47,788 nt of DNA, taken from positions 1 to 47,788 of the forward strand of contig CANQBT010000001.1 in NCBI GenBank assembly GCA_947589405.1, read 5' to 3'. This DNA is from an uncultured Clostridia bacterium (GTDB lineage Bacteria; Bacillota; Clostridia; Lachnospirales; CAG-274). The notes under the pieces are model-generated. The model made no database searches. It saw nothing but the letters and a program-made list of their open reading frames with translations, and had not been told where the DNA came from. Position numbers and translations under genes: made by a program. Shown one piece after another: positions 8,145 through 16,479 of the stretch. How positions within the stretch are numbered: position 1 is the first letter of the stretch; the number at the start of each line of letters is the position of its first letter.

Positions 8145-9470
8145 TTATACGTTAAGATGCTTTCTTATAGAGCTTATAGAGCCTACTGCGCCTATGAGCA
8201 TACCTACAAGAAGAGATACGGGTATTATTACTATAAACAGATCTTCAGCTGTTCTCAGCTCTATAATGCTCCTGAGAGCCGAATATTGAGATGTAAAGAA
8301 GCCGTATAGCTTATAATAGCCAAAAAAGCACAATACAGAAGGTATTGCAGCTCCTATAAGACCGATAATAAGTCCCTCTATTATAAAGGGCCATCTTATG
8401 AACCAGTCTGTAGCGCCTACGTATTTCATAATGTTTATTTCATTCTTTCTTACATATACCGTAAGCTTTATTGTATTTGTAATAATGCCTATGGCAACTA
8501 TACAGAGTATAGCTATGAGCACAACGGCGACCACCTTGAATATAGCGTCTATTGTAATAAGAGTTTCCGTGACCTGCTGAGCATGTCTTATGCTCTCTAT
8601 TCCCTTGAATTCATAGTCTGCATCTCCGGGCTTTGACGCTGTATCAACAGTATTGACCTCCGTAACGGCCTCGCTCTTAATAGAAGGCGTAGGCTTTGCG
8701 TTGGCTGCCTGATCCACACCGGCAGGCGCCTGAGCGTCCTTGTTCACAACGGGTGCCGATGTTGTGGTCTGAGTTACTGCCTGTGAAACAGGCTGAGTCT
8801 GAGTTTCCGCATGGACCTCTTCTGCAAAGGGATCAAAGATCATTGCCGTTTTCTGTGCCTGAGTCGCAGGCTGAGTCGCTGCCTGTGTTGCTGCCTGTGA
8901 AGCAGGCTGTGTCGCTGCCTGTGTTACCGCCTGTGAAGCAGGCTGTGTTGCCGCCTGTGTTGTTGCCTCTGTTGTACGCTCAGTCTGTGCTCTCTCCAAA
9001 GCGCCCTTAGCTATAAGCTCCTGTTCGTAATCCCATTGAAGCTGCTCTATCTGCTTTATGAATTCCTTCTGATACCTTATGGCAGTCAGCTTAATATCAA
9101 GTGAACGGGGGAACGGGTTATCGTCCTCAAGTCCGTCTAAAAGCTCGCTGTCCCACATTGTCTTGGCAGACTCAAGAGCCTCGTCGGCTGACGTATATTC
9201 AACAACTGCCACATGGGGCATCTGCTTTATTCTTTCTTCAAGCTCCTGTACCTCTTCATCTGTAGGAAGATCTCCAAGATACACCGTAACGCCTATGTTG
9301 TTTTCTATCTGATCCAGTACGTTATTTACATTGGCAATAATGCAAAGGGATAATATGACCACAAATATACAGGCGCTTACTATGACTATTGAAGCAAGGC
9401 TCATGAGCCTGTTTTTGAAGATACCCCTGAAACCCTGATCAATAAAGTATTTCCAAGTCCGAAGTTTCAT
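8145..9470 (-). CDS. ftsX: Cell division protein FtsX with long extracellular insert
   Basis: FtsX is the membrane half of the FtsEX complex, which controls peptidoglycan hydrolases at division. Four membrane segments are visible: one near residues 22-46 and three in the C-terminal third. The large extracellular domain between the first two begins normally, with VYLGDLPTDEE and an NPFPRSLDIK segment (the family's NPLPxSF). It then carries about 125 extra residues (about 163-287) rich in TQ, QA, TT and PAS, before rejoining the conserved IESIRH...TLITIDAIFK part. Typical FtsX has about 300 residues; this one has about 441. I chose the ATG at 9470, which has GGTGGTGG 8 bases upstream and a normal MKLRTW start. 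It overlaps ftsE by 32 bases, so translation is coupled. Confidence 0.93.
   Translation of the reverse strand: MKLRTWKYFIDQGFRGIFKNRLMSLASIVIVSACIFVVILSLCIIANVNNVLDQIENNIGVTVYLGDLPTDEEVQELEERIKQMPHVAVVEYTSADEALESAKTMWDSELLDGLEDDNPFPRSLDIKLTAIRYQKEFIKQIEQLQWDYEQELIAKGALERAQTERTTEATTQAATQPASQAVTQAATQPASQAATQAATQPATQAQKTAMIFDPFAEEVHAETQTQPVSQAVTQTTTSAPVVNKDAQAPAGVDQAANAKPTPSIKSEAVTEVNTVDTASKPGDADYEFKGIESIRHAQQVTETLITIDAIFKVVAVVLIAILCIVAIGIITNTIKLTVYVRKNEINIMKYVGATDWFIRWPFIIEGLIIGLIGAAIPSVLCFFGYYKLYGFFTSQYSALRSIIELRTAEDLFIVIIPVSLLVGMLIGAVGSISSIRKHLNV
8890..8961. repeat. Tandem 36-bp duplication inside ftsX
   Basis: Two adjacent 36-bp units (8890-8925 and 8926-8961) differ at only a few positions. 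Each encodes a 12-residue Thr/Gln/Ala/Pro/Ser block on the minus strand. Related but more degraded units extend on both sides (about 8770-8985). Slippage of this tract would change the length of the FtsX insert. Confidence 0.8.
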
Positions 9471-10146
9471 CGTTGTATCCACCACCTTCAACATCTCTTA
9501 ATATAACGCCCTTGTTAATAGCCACAACACGCTTTTGCATTCTGTCGACAATGTCTTTGGCATGTGTGGATATAACGACTGTCGTTCCGTTTCTGTTTAT
9601 CTCCTGAATAAGCTCCATTATCTCCCATGCGGTATCGGGATCCAGATTGCCCGTAGGCTCGTCTGCCAACAGTATAGGCGGTCTGTTTATTATAGCTCTG
9701 GCAAGAGCGACTCTCTGCTGTTCACCGCCTGAAAGCTGATTGGGATAAGCCTTTACCTTTTTGCTCAGACCTACCATAGCCAATATCTGAGGTACATTTC
9801 TCCTTATTATTCTGGGGCTCGTTTCGACTACCTGCATTGCAAAGGCAACATTTTCATAAACGGTCTTGGAGGGAAGGAGTCTGTAATCCTGGAATACAAC
9901 TCCTATTTTTCTCCTCAGATAAGGTATCTGACGTCTTTTAAGAGTGGTTATGTTTTTACCGTCTACTATTATTTTACCGCTGGTCGCCTCAGTTTCCTTA
10001 AGCAAAAGCCTTATAAATGTAGATTTGCCTGAGCCTGAGGAGCCTACTACAAAAACAAACTCTCCCTTTCCTATATGCAGATTCATATCCCGCAGTCCCA
10101 CAGCGCCGTTTTCGTATATTTTTGTGACATTCTCCATATCTATCAT
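9439..10146 (-). CDS. ftsE: Cell division ATP-binding protein FtsE
   Basis: This 235-residue ABC ATPase drives FtsX. Walker A is GSSGSGKST (35-43), the signature is LSGGEQQRVALARA, Walker B is ILLADEPTG, and an H-loop STHAKD is present, so all catalytic elements are there. It uses the family's DYRLLPSKTVYENV Q-loop region. The C-terminus has a short acidic tail beyond the usual end, which overlaps the ftsX start. A GGAAG site precedes the ATG. It is first in ftsE-ftsX-M23 hydrolase-beta-propeller, 64 bases after the CdaR-type regulator stop. Confidence 0.96.
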   Translation of the reverse strand: MIDMENVTKIYENGAVGLRDMNLHIGKGEFVFVVGSSGSGKSTFIRLLLKETEATSGKIIVDGKNITTLKRRQIPYLRRKIGVVFQDYRLLPSKTVYENVAFAMQVVETSPRIIRRNVPQILAMVGLSKKVKAYPNQLSGGEQQRVALARAIINRPPILLADEPTGNLDPDTAWEIMELIQEINRNGTTVVISTHAKDIVDRMQKRVVAINKGVILRDVEGGGYNDETSDLEILY

Positions 10147-10210
10147 GTCATATACTTCCTTTCATCGCAGAAACAGAGCCGACAAATGCAGACGCTGTTC
10201 CCATTTGTTG

Positions 10211-11302
10211 TCAATATATAAAGTTTTCTCTGTAACTAAGATATTTGCTGACCATAAGCATTATCTTGAATATTATGGCATCGTCAAAGTTTCTCAGATC
10301 CAGTCCCGTCATCTTCTGAAGCTTGTCCAGTCTGTACACAAGAGTGTTCCTGTGTATATAGAGCTGACGTGAGGTCTCTGACACATTCAGATTGTTCTCA
10401 AAAAACTTATTTACGGTAATGAGCGTTTCGTCATCGAACTGTTCCATTGAAACGCCGTGAAGCACTTCGTTTACAAACATTTTACAAAGAGAACCGTCAA
10501 GCTGATATATAAGTCTGCCTATACCCAGCTGTTCATAATTCACAACGTTCTTGCTCTCTTCAAATATCTTGCCTACCTCAAGAGCAAGCTTTGCTTCCTT
10601 ATAGGAAAGAGATACGTTCTTAAGGTCGTTTACGGCTGTGCCTATTGATACGTATACGCTTGTCATAGCCTCAGCGGTAAGTGTATCGTATATCGTCTTG
10701 GCAATAGCCTCTATTTCCTCCTTGCCGTCCTTTTCCTTAAGCTCTTTTACAAGTATTATGCTCTTTTCATTTACCGCTGTTACAAAATCCTTCTGCTTTG
10801 TGGGGAATATGCTCCTTACTATCTCCACTACATTAAGATCCTTGTCTATTTCCATTTCTATAAGGTATACTATACGCCTTACGGAATTTTCAATATGAAG
10901 CTTCTTGGCCCTTGAATATATATCCACAAGAAGAAGATTATCCAGCAAAAGATTTTTTATGAAATTATCTCTGTCATATCTTTCCTTATAGGCAACGAGA
11001 AGGTTCTGTATCTGGAAAGCAGTCATTTTGCCTATTCTGTATGTTTCCTCGTCATCGCCCTTTATCATTACTATATACTCGGCTGAGCCGTTGTCAAAGA
11101 CCTTGAAGTACTGATAGCCCTGTACAAGCTGATTTTCAGCAGGACTTGCAATAAATATTTCGGCATTTTCAATTGAGGTATTGACCATAACATCTTCCGT
11201 AGTAGCCACTATCTTGCCTTCACGTTCCGCTACGGACAGTTCACGTCTTGTAATGTTCTTTAGTCCGTCGATAGTGCTTTGTAAAATCTGATTTGAAATC
11301 AT
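10211..11302 (-). CDS. CdaR/PucR-type transcriptional regulator
   Basis: The product has 363 residues. The N-terminus (about 1-125) resembles the sugar-diacid recognition domain of CdaR. The middle is the GGDEF-like region typical of PucR-family regulators. The C-terminus (about 300-355) is the HTH_30 domain, with NLNVSETSRQLYIHRNTLVYR as the DNA-recognition helices. Such proteins usually activate uptake or catabolic genes in response to small acids or nucleobase-derived ligands. No sugar-acid genes lie here; the nearest genes are ftsEX, so a target cannot be named. An AGGAGG site lies 9 bases before the ATG. The 64-bp gap to ftsE contains a weak dyad (ACAAATG/CATTTGT, about 10178-10210) without a T-run, so the regulator may read through into ftsE. 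Confidence 0.85.
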   Translation of the reverse strand: MISNQILQSTIDGLKNITRRELSVAEREGKIVATTEDVMVNTSIENAEIFIASPAENQLVQGYQYFKVFDNGSAEYIVMIKGDDEETYRIGKMTAFQIQNLLVAYKERYDRDNFIKNLLLDNLLLVDIYSRAKKLHIENSVRRIVYLIEMEIDKDLNVVEIVRSIFPTKQKDFVTAVNEKSIILVKELKEKDGKEEIEAIAKTIYDTLTAEAMTSVYVSIGTAVNDLKNVSLSYKEAKLALEVGKIFEESKNVVNYEQLGIGRLIYQLDGSLCKMFVNEVLHGVSMEQFDDETLITVNKFFENNLNVSETSRQLYIHRNTLVYRLDKLQKMTGLDLRNFDDAIIFKIMLMVSKYLSYRENFIY

Positions 11303-11491
11303 TCCCCATATCCTCCTTTTTTAATAACGACTGTATATTATTTTTTTCATATAGATACATATACCTAATGATATTTTATAACAAAAGTACAAAAAAGAAA
11401 AGAGAAATTTATAAAAAAACAACAAAAAACTGTTAAATTTAATATTAATTTAATATTTTGTAAAGAAATTTTAATGTTATATGGGATACAT

Positions 11492-11520
11492 TTGAGTAAA
11501 AATGTGGTATTATGTATATA
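11492..11520 (+). promoter_or_regulatory. Promoter for the zapA-U32-ftsW-pbp operon
   Basis: TTGAGT (11492-11497), a 17-base spacer and TATATA (11515-11520) lie about 55 bases before the ZapA-like ATG. The surrounding 11303-11575 is very AT-rich and separates two divergent operons. The CdaR gene's promoter must lie in the same stretch, but I cannot pick one clear -35/-10 pair for it. Confidence 0.5.
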
Positions 11521-11575
11521 GGAAAATATTGCAGTACTTAAAATCAGAAAATATATACAATAAAGGAGGATAATT

Positions 11576-12493
11576 ATGGCCGGCAGCACAAAATCAAAGG
11601 TAGAGGTCGTAATAGGCGGTAAAATATACAAACTTGCAGGAGATGAAAACCCTGATTATATTCAGAATGTAGCCAGGTATCTGGACAATAAGCTCAATGA
11701 TCTTAAGAGAGCCGCTGCTCCAAGCATAATATATGACGAAAGCTTTCCTATTATATTGGCGCTTAATATAGCAGACGATCTTTTTAAAGAAAGAGAAAAC
11801 AAGGAGGTCGTTGTCACAGAGACAGGGGAGGATCTGAGCAGCAGACTGAGAGAGCTTACCGAAATAAAGAACCAGCTTGCCATAAGGACTAACGACTACA
11901 AGCTTCTTCTGGATCAGTTTGAGAGCAAAAGCAGCGAGGTAGACGGACTCAAGGCAGAGATAATAAGCAAGGACGACAAAATGGAAGCCCTTAACAAAAA
12001 GCTTGAGGACGCAAAGACGGCTCTTGAGGAAGCCAATAAAAAGATAGATGAAAAATCCGTATATATAACCAATCTGAACGCTAAAATATCAGACAAGAAT
12101 CAGGAGCTGAACAGCCTTAGCAAAAAGCTTGCCGAGAAAAATTCGGCTCTTAACGATCTTAACAAGAAATCAGCTGACAGGAATATAAAGCTCAATACGG
12201 TAAATAAGGAAAGAGATGACCTTGCCATAAAGCTTAAATCCGCCAACAGCAGCATAAAGACTCTTGAAGGAAATGCCGTAAAGGCAGCTGAAGCAATTAC
12301 TCAGCTTACAGCCCAAAGAGATGATTACAAAGCAAAATACGAGCTTCTGAACGAACAGTTTGAGGTATATAAGAAGAGCCTTGAGGTAAGCAATGAAACT
12401 CAGCTTAAGGCAGCCTTTGCCAAAATAAAGGCGGAAAACCTAGAGCTTATGAGAAAAGCGGAAGCATTGGAAGCTCAGCTCAGCAAGAAATAA
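11576..12493 (+). CDS. ZapA-like division protein with long coiled coil
   Basis: The product has 305 residues. Residues about 5-75 match the ZapA domain: KVEVVIGGKIYKLAG, then a helix with YLDNKLNDLK, then PIILALNIADDLFKE. ZapA proteins bind and bundle FtsZ filaments at the division site. From about residue 80 to the end the protein is heptad-rich coiled coil, dominated by Lys, Glu, Leu and Asn (for example repeated SKKL, LNDLNKKS and KEELN-like patterns). Classical ZapA is about 90-110 residues, so the coiled-coil extension roughly triples its length. A perfect AAAGGAGG site precedes the ATG. It is first in a plus-strand operon with U32 peptidase, FtsW-type and PBP genes. Confidence 0.88.
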   Translation: MAGSTKSKVEVVIGGKIYKLAGDENPDYIQNVARYLDNKLNDLKRAAAPSIIYDESFPIILALNIADDLFKERENKEVVVTETGEDLSSRLRELTEIKNQLAIRTNDYKLLLDQFESKSSEVDGLKAEIISKDDKMEALNKKLEDAKTALEEANKKIDEKSVYITNLNAKISDKNQELNSLSKKLAEKNSALNDLNKKSADRNIKLNTVNKERDDLAIKLKSANSSIKTLEGNAVKAAEAITQLTAQRDDYKAKYELLNEQFEVYKKSLEVSNETQLKAAFAKIKAENLELMRKAEALEAQLSKK

Positions 12494-12511
12494 CATCAGC
12501 CGATTTAAAGA

Positions 12512-12539
12512 CGCATACCTCCTAAACAGGCAGTATGCG
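12512..12539 (+). promoter_or_regulatory. Hairpin in the zapA-U32 intercistronic gap
   Basis: CGCATAC (12512-12518) pairs with GTATGCG (12533-12539). The stem's loop contains a CTCCT anti-Shine-Dalgarno-like sequence just upstream of the U32 gene's AGGTG site (12544-12548). No T-run follows, so it is not a standard terminator. It may affect translation or mRNA processing between the two genes. Confidence 0.3.
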
Positions 12540-12553
12540 GAACAGGTGATACT

Positions 12554-14875
12554 ATGAAAAGACCCGAGATCCTGGCACCAACAAGCACAATGGAAAGCGT
12601 CATCGCAGCCATTAACGGCGGCTGCGATGCCATATATATAGGCGGCACCGGCTTTAATGCACGCCGCTATGCGGAAAACCCCTCTGACAGCGAGCTTAAG
12701 GATATTATCAATATCTGCCGTTTAAGAGGGGTTAAGGTGTTTATAACCCTTAATATACTTTATAAAGAAAAGGAGCTTCCCGCTGTGCTGGATATTGTAA
12801 GCAAGGTGTATTCTTGGGGCGCCTACGGACTTATTGTACAGGACATAGGAACGGCGGATATTATAAGAAAGCACTTTCCGCACATCAGACTGAGCGCTTC
12901 TACACAGATGACTGTATATAATAAGGAAGGGATCGCTGTTTTAAGAGAGCTTGGCTTTGACAGAGCGGTGCTGGCAAGAGAGCTTAGCCTTGATGAAATA
13001 AAGGAAATATGCAATAATAAGAAGGATATTGAAATAGAGATATTCGTACACGGTGCTCTTTGCGTATGCTGGAGCGGAAGATGCCTTATGTCAAGCATGA
13101 TAGGAGGCAGAAGCGGAAACAGAGGAAGCTGCGCACAGCCCTGCCGTATGGAGTACAGTCTTTACAAAAACAAAAAGAGCATCAAAAAAGGCTTTCTGCT
13201 TTCTCCAAAGGATATTTCAGCCATACCGATATTAGACGAAATACTGCTCTCGGGAGCGGACAGCCTTAAAATAGAAGGCAGAATGAAAAATCCCGAATAT
13301 GTATACAGGACCGTTTCGGCATACAGAAAATATGTGGATATGGCATGGGAAGGCAAGGGCTATGAGGCAGACAGCAGAGATATAGAAGAGCTTAACCAGG
13401 TATTCAGCAGAGGAGGCGCCTCCTCTCGGGGATATTACAAAAGCTTTTCCTCAGAAGAAATGATGAGCACCCTTTCGCCTAAAAACAGCGGTACAAAAAT
13501 AGGACATGTGGTATCCTATAATAAGAAAAACAACACCTGTACAATAGAGCTTGACAAAGGCGTAGTACCCGGCGACGGCATAGAGATATGGTCTAAGCCT
13601 CATTGGGGCACAGGCATAAACAAAAGAGCGGGTAAAGGCGAAAGGATAACGGTGACTGCCGAAAAAAGCAGTATCTCGCCAAACGACCCTGTGTATAAGA
13701 CCTACGACAAGGAGCTTACAGACAGACTCAGGCTTAACTGCCAAAAGCTTACCGCTCAAAGAAGTATAGACGTATATGTACAAGCACAGCCCGAAAAGCC
13801 TCTTATACTAAGGGCAGAGGGCATAACTGTCACAGGTCCCGAAGGTCAGATACCCCAGAACAGTCCCATGACTGAGGAAATGATAATAGGACGCATTAAG
13901 AAAACAGGAGATACTCCCTTTAAATTTAATGTAAAGGCGGATACGGGAAACGTATATTTTCCGGTATCGGCTCTTAACAATGCCAGAAGAGAGCTTTGCA
14001 GAAGGCTTGAGGAAAAAATAAGCTCGGAAGGACTCAGAGAAAGTATATGTGTCAGCTGTCCGCCGCCTTCTCCCATAAAGGCAGACAAAACAGTCATAAC
14101 GGCTCTCGTAAGGACAAATGAGCAGTTCAACGCCTGTGTCGATGCAGGAGTCAAAAGGATATACAGCGAAATTTTCAATGAACATTTCATTGAACGATGC
14201 CATGAAAAGGATATAGAATTATATTATGCCCTGCCCTTTATAGCAAGGGAAAAGACATATCAACAGTATATTGACAGCCTTGAAAACACAGACTGCGACG
14301 GTTATCTTATAAGAAGTCTTGTAAAAATAAACACAGGCAAAAAGATCATTGCCGACCATACCCTTAATATATTCAACTCACAGTCAATGAAAACGATAAG
14401 AAGGGTATTGGATACGCCCTTTATAACTCTTTCAACAGAGCTGAATTCATATGAGCTGTATGAAATAGCAGACTGCAACAGCGAAATGATCGTATATGGC
14501 AGACTGCCTCTTATGACCACTCACCAATGCCCCATAGGGCTTTACGAGGGTCACAAGGGCAGCGGAAGATACTGCTCATTAAGACACAAAAAAGCCGATT
14601 ATTATATTAAAGACAGGAAAAACGCAGAGTTCCCCATAATAAGGGACTGTAACGAATGTCTTGCCTTTATACTCAATTCCGCACCTGTCTATTCTATAAA
14701 CAAAAAGGAGATCCTCCATATCGGAGTAGGCTATATGCGTATGGAATTTACGACAGAGGACTATGACACAACATACGATATTGCAAAAGAGCATATAAAA
14801 ATCGCAAAGGGAGAGCCGCCTTCCCTTTCGCCTAAAAATACCACAGGCGGACATTTCAGCAGAGGAGTGATGTAG
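12554..14875 (+). CDS. U32 family peptidase (RlhA/TrhP-type), with C-terminal extension
   Basis: The product has 773 residues. Residues 1-330 are the U32 core, including RPEILAPTSTMESV at the start, the IEIFVHGALC signature (161-170), and a Cys set (C170, C172, C177, C193, C197) with GSCAQPCR that in this family binds an Fe-S cluster. The remainder corresponds to the DUF3656-type and C-terminal segments of the long U32 proteins, with a further Cys-rich region near 672-706 (HQCPIG, RYCSLRH, RDCNEC). Despite the name, characterised relatives (RlhA, TrhP) hydroxylate rRNA or tRNA bases rather than acting as proteases. An RNA-modification role is the best guess. It lies 60 bases after the ZapA-like gene and 2 bases before the FtsW-type gene. 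Confidence 0.9.
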   Translation: MKRPEILAPTSTMESVIAAINGGCDAIYIGGTGFNARRYAENPSDSELKDIINICRLRGVKVFITLNILYKEKELPAVLDIVSKVYSWGAYGLIVQDIGTADIIRKHFPHIRLSASTQMTVYNKEGIAVLRELGFDRAVLARELSLDEIKEICNNKKDIEIEIFVHGALCVCWSGRCLMSSMIGGRSGNRGSCAQPCRMEYSLYKNKKSIKKGFLLSPKDISAIPILDEILLSGADSLKIEGRMKNPEYVYRTVSAYRKYVDMAWEGKGYEADSRDIEELNQVFSRGGASSRGYYKSFSSEEMMSTLSPKNSGTKIGHVVSYNKKNNTCTIELDKGVVPGDGIEIWSKPHWGTGINKRAGKGERITVTAEKSSISPNDPVYKTYDKELTDRLRLNCQKLTAQRSIDVYVQAQPEKPLILRAEGITVTGPEGQIPQNSPMTEEMIIGRIKKTGDTPFKFNVKADTGNVYFPVSALNNARRELCRRLEEKISSEGLRESICVSCPPPSPIKADKTVITALVRTNEQFNACVDAGVKRIYSEIFNEHFIERCHEKDIELYYALPFIAREKTYQQYIDSLENTDCDGYLIRSLVKINTGKKIIADHTLNIFNSQSMKTIRRVLDTPFITLSTELNSYELYEIADCNSEMIVYGRLPLMTTHQCPIGLYEGHKGSGRYCSLRHKKADYYIKDRKNAEFPIIRDCNECLAFILNSAPVYSINKKEILHIGVGYMRMEFTTEDYDTTYDIAKEHIKIAKGEPPSLSPKNTTGGHFSRGVM

Positions 14876-14877
14876 CT

Positions 14878-16479
14878 GTGACAGATGTTTATATTATAAT
14901 TGCAAAGTACCTTTTTATGATATATATAGCTGTATTTGTATTCAACGGCTTTATGATAAATCTTGCAAAGCAGGATATGGCAAAATACAATATAATAGCC
15001 GGACTCTCAGCTCAGAGGGTATGTATTGCCCTTTTCCACATTACCGCCTCCGTAATACTTATTGCAAATTCATTGGAGTACGACATACAGCCTGTTGTAA
15101 TATACTGTGTGATAGGCTTTGTGATAACTGTGGGCGGAAACGCCCTTACAAGAGCCATATATCCCGAAGGCAGTCATATGCTCTATAACTGTGTGTTTTT
15201 CCTTATGGACTTAGGACTTGTAATGCTTTACAGACTTAACACAGACCTGGCTGAAAAACAGCTTATATGGAACAGCATAGGTATTATAGCTATGCTTGTG
15301 CTGCCTAAGATACTGGAGGTCACTCCTCGTCTTGACCGCTTTAAAAGACTTTATATAATACTTGCATTCATACTTCTGGCGGCAACGCTTATATTCGGCA
15401 AGGACGAAGGAGGAGCTACAAACTGGATAAGCATAGGTCCCATAGGCTTTCAGCCTTCAGAGCTTATAAAGGTGCTTTTCGTATTCTATCTGGCGGCTGC
15501 CCTTGACAAAAAGCCAAGCTTTAAAGAGCTTATAGTACCTGCTATCGTCAGCGGAGCCATAGTACTCTGTCTTGTAGCCCAGACCGATCTCGGTTCGGCG
15601 CTTATATTCTATATGACATTCCTTATAATGGTATTTGTTGCTACCTGCAACTATTTCTACTTTATTTTGGGCATAGGCGCCATATCTCTTGCATCGGTAA
15701 TAGCCTACAACCTCTTCTCTCATATACAGATAAGAGTAGAGGCATGGCAGAATCCCTGGCTTGATGTAAACGACAAGGGCTATCAGATAGCCCAGTCCCT
15801 TTTTGCCATATGCACATGGGGCATAACAGGAATAGGCTTTACAAGAGGATATGCCGACAGTATACCTGTAGTGGAGAGAGATTTTATATTTGCGGCAATA
15901 TGCGAAGAATTCGGCGTAATATTTGCAGCAGGTCTTATAATGGTATTTATATTGATATTCCTGGAGGGCGCAAGAGGAGCTCTTGAAAACAGAAACAGCT
16001 TCCTTACTCTTCTCTGCACAGGCTTTACGGCGCTTTTCGCATTCCAGGCGTTCCTTATAATAGGCGGCGTAATAAAGATGATACCCCTTACAGGCGTTAC
16101 TCTGCCCTTTGTAAGCTATGGCGGTACATCAATAGTTATAAGCTATGTTATAATAGCGGCAATGCAATGGATAATAATGCGCAATGAGGCATATGCTCAC
16201 GACAAGCCCATTGAAGAAGTAGATACAAGAGTACGTCACGCTCAGACAAGGCGAGCACTTGAAAGACCGTCACGCAGAACGGCTGCGGACTCCGATGCAA
16301 TAAAGGAGAGAACTCCTGTCAGAAAGCAGCCTGTTCAAACGCAAAAGCAGTCCGAGAGCAGCCGCAGGCAGACAAGCCGCAATACCCAAAAGACCGCAGT
16401 AAGCAGAAACACGACCCAAAGACCTGCAAGGCATAAGACTGCGCAAAGCTCTGCAAAGGAAAGGGGGAGCAGAAAATGA
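14878..16479 (+). CDS. FtsW/RodA/SpoVE-type peptidoglycan polymerase, basic tail
   Basis: The product has 533 residues from a GTG start, with GGAG 10 bases upstream. It is a polytopic SEDS protein that polymerises lipid II with a partner class B PBP. Family motifs are visible: GATNWISIGPIGFQPSEL, TDLGSALIF, and PLTGVTLPFVSYGGTS near the end of the membrane part. The last ~99 residues (about 435-533) form a soluble tail very rich in Arg, Gln, Thr and Ser, which normal SEDS proteins lack. It starts 2 bases after the U32 stop and overlaps the PBP gene by 4 bases (ATGA), so the polymerase-transpeptidase pair is translationally coupled. FtsW versus RodA cannot be settled; the division-gene context favours a septal role. 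Confidence 0.93.
   Translation: MTDVYIIIAKYLFMIYIAVFVFNGFMINLAKQDMAKYNIIAGLSAQRVCIALFHITASVILIANSLEYDIQPVVIYCVIGFVITVGGNALTRAIYPEGSHMLYNCVFFLMDLGLVMLYRLNTDLAEKQLIWNSIGIIAMLVLPKILEVTPRLDRFKRLYIILAFILLAATLIFGKDEGGATNWISIGPIGFQPSELIKVLFVFYLAAALDKKPSFKELIVPAIVSGAIVLCLVAQTDLGSALIFYMTFLIMVFVATCNYFYFILGIGAISLASVIAYNLFSHIQIRVEAWQNPWLDVNDKGYQIAQSLFAICTWGITGIGFTRGYADSIPVVERDFIFAAICEEFGVIFAAGLIMVFILIFLEGARGALENRNSFLTLLCTGFTALFAFQAFLIIGGVIKMIPLTGVTLPFVSYGGTSIVISYVIIAAMQWIIMRNEAYAHDKPIEEVDTRVRHAQTRRALERPSRRTAADSDAIKERTPVRKQPVQTQKQSESSRRQTSRNTQKTAVSRNTTQRPARHKTAQSSAKERGSRK

Noticed and set aside
8770..8985. A CRISPR-like array
   Set aside because: The units are directly adjacent, encode in-frame Thr/Gln/Ala repeats in FtsX, have no unique spacers, and no cas genes are nearby.
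11365..11631. An 88-residue hydrophobic minus-strand frame in the divergent gap
   Set aside because: It overlaps the ZapA-like start and the promoter; the composition follows from AT-rich DNA and no ribosome binding site precedes it.
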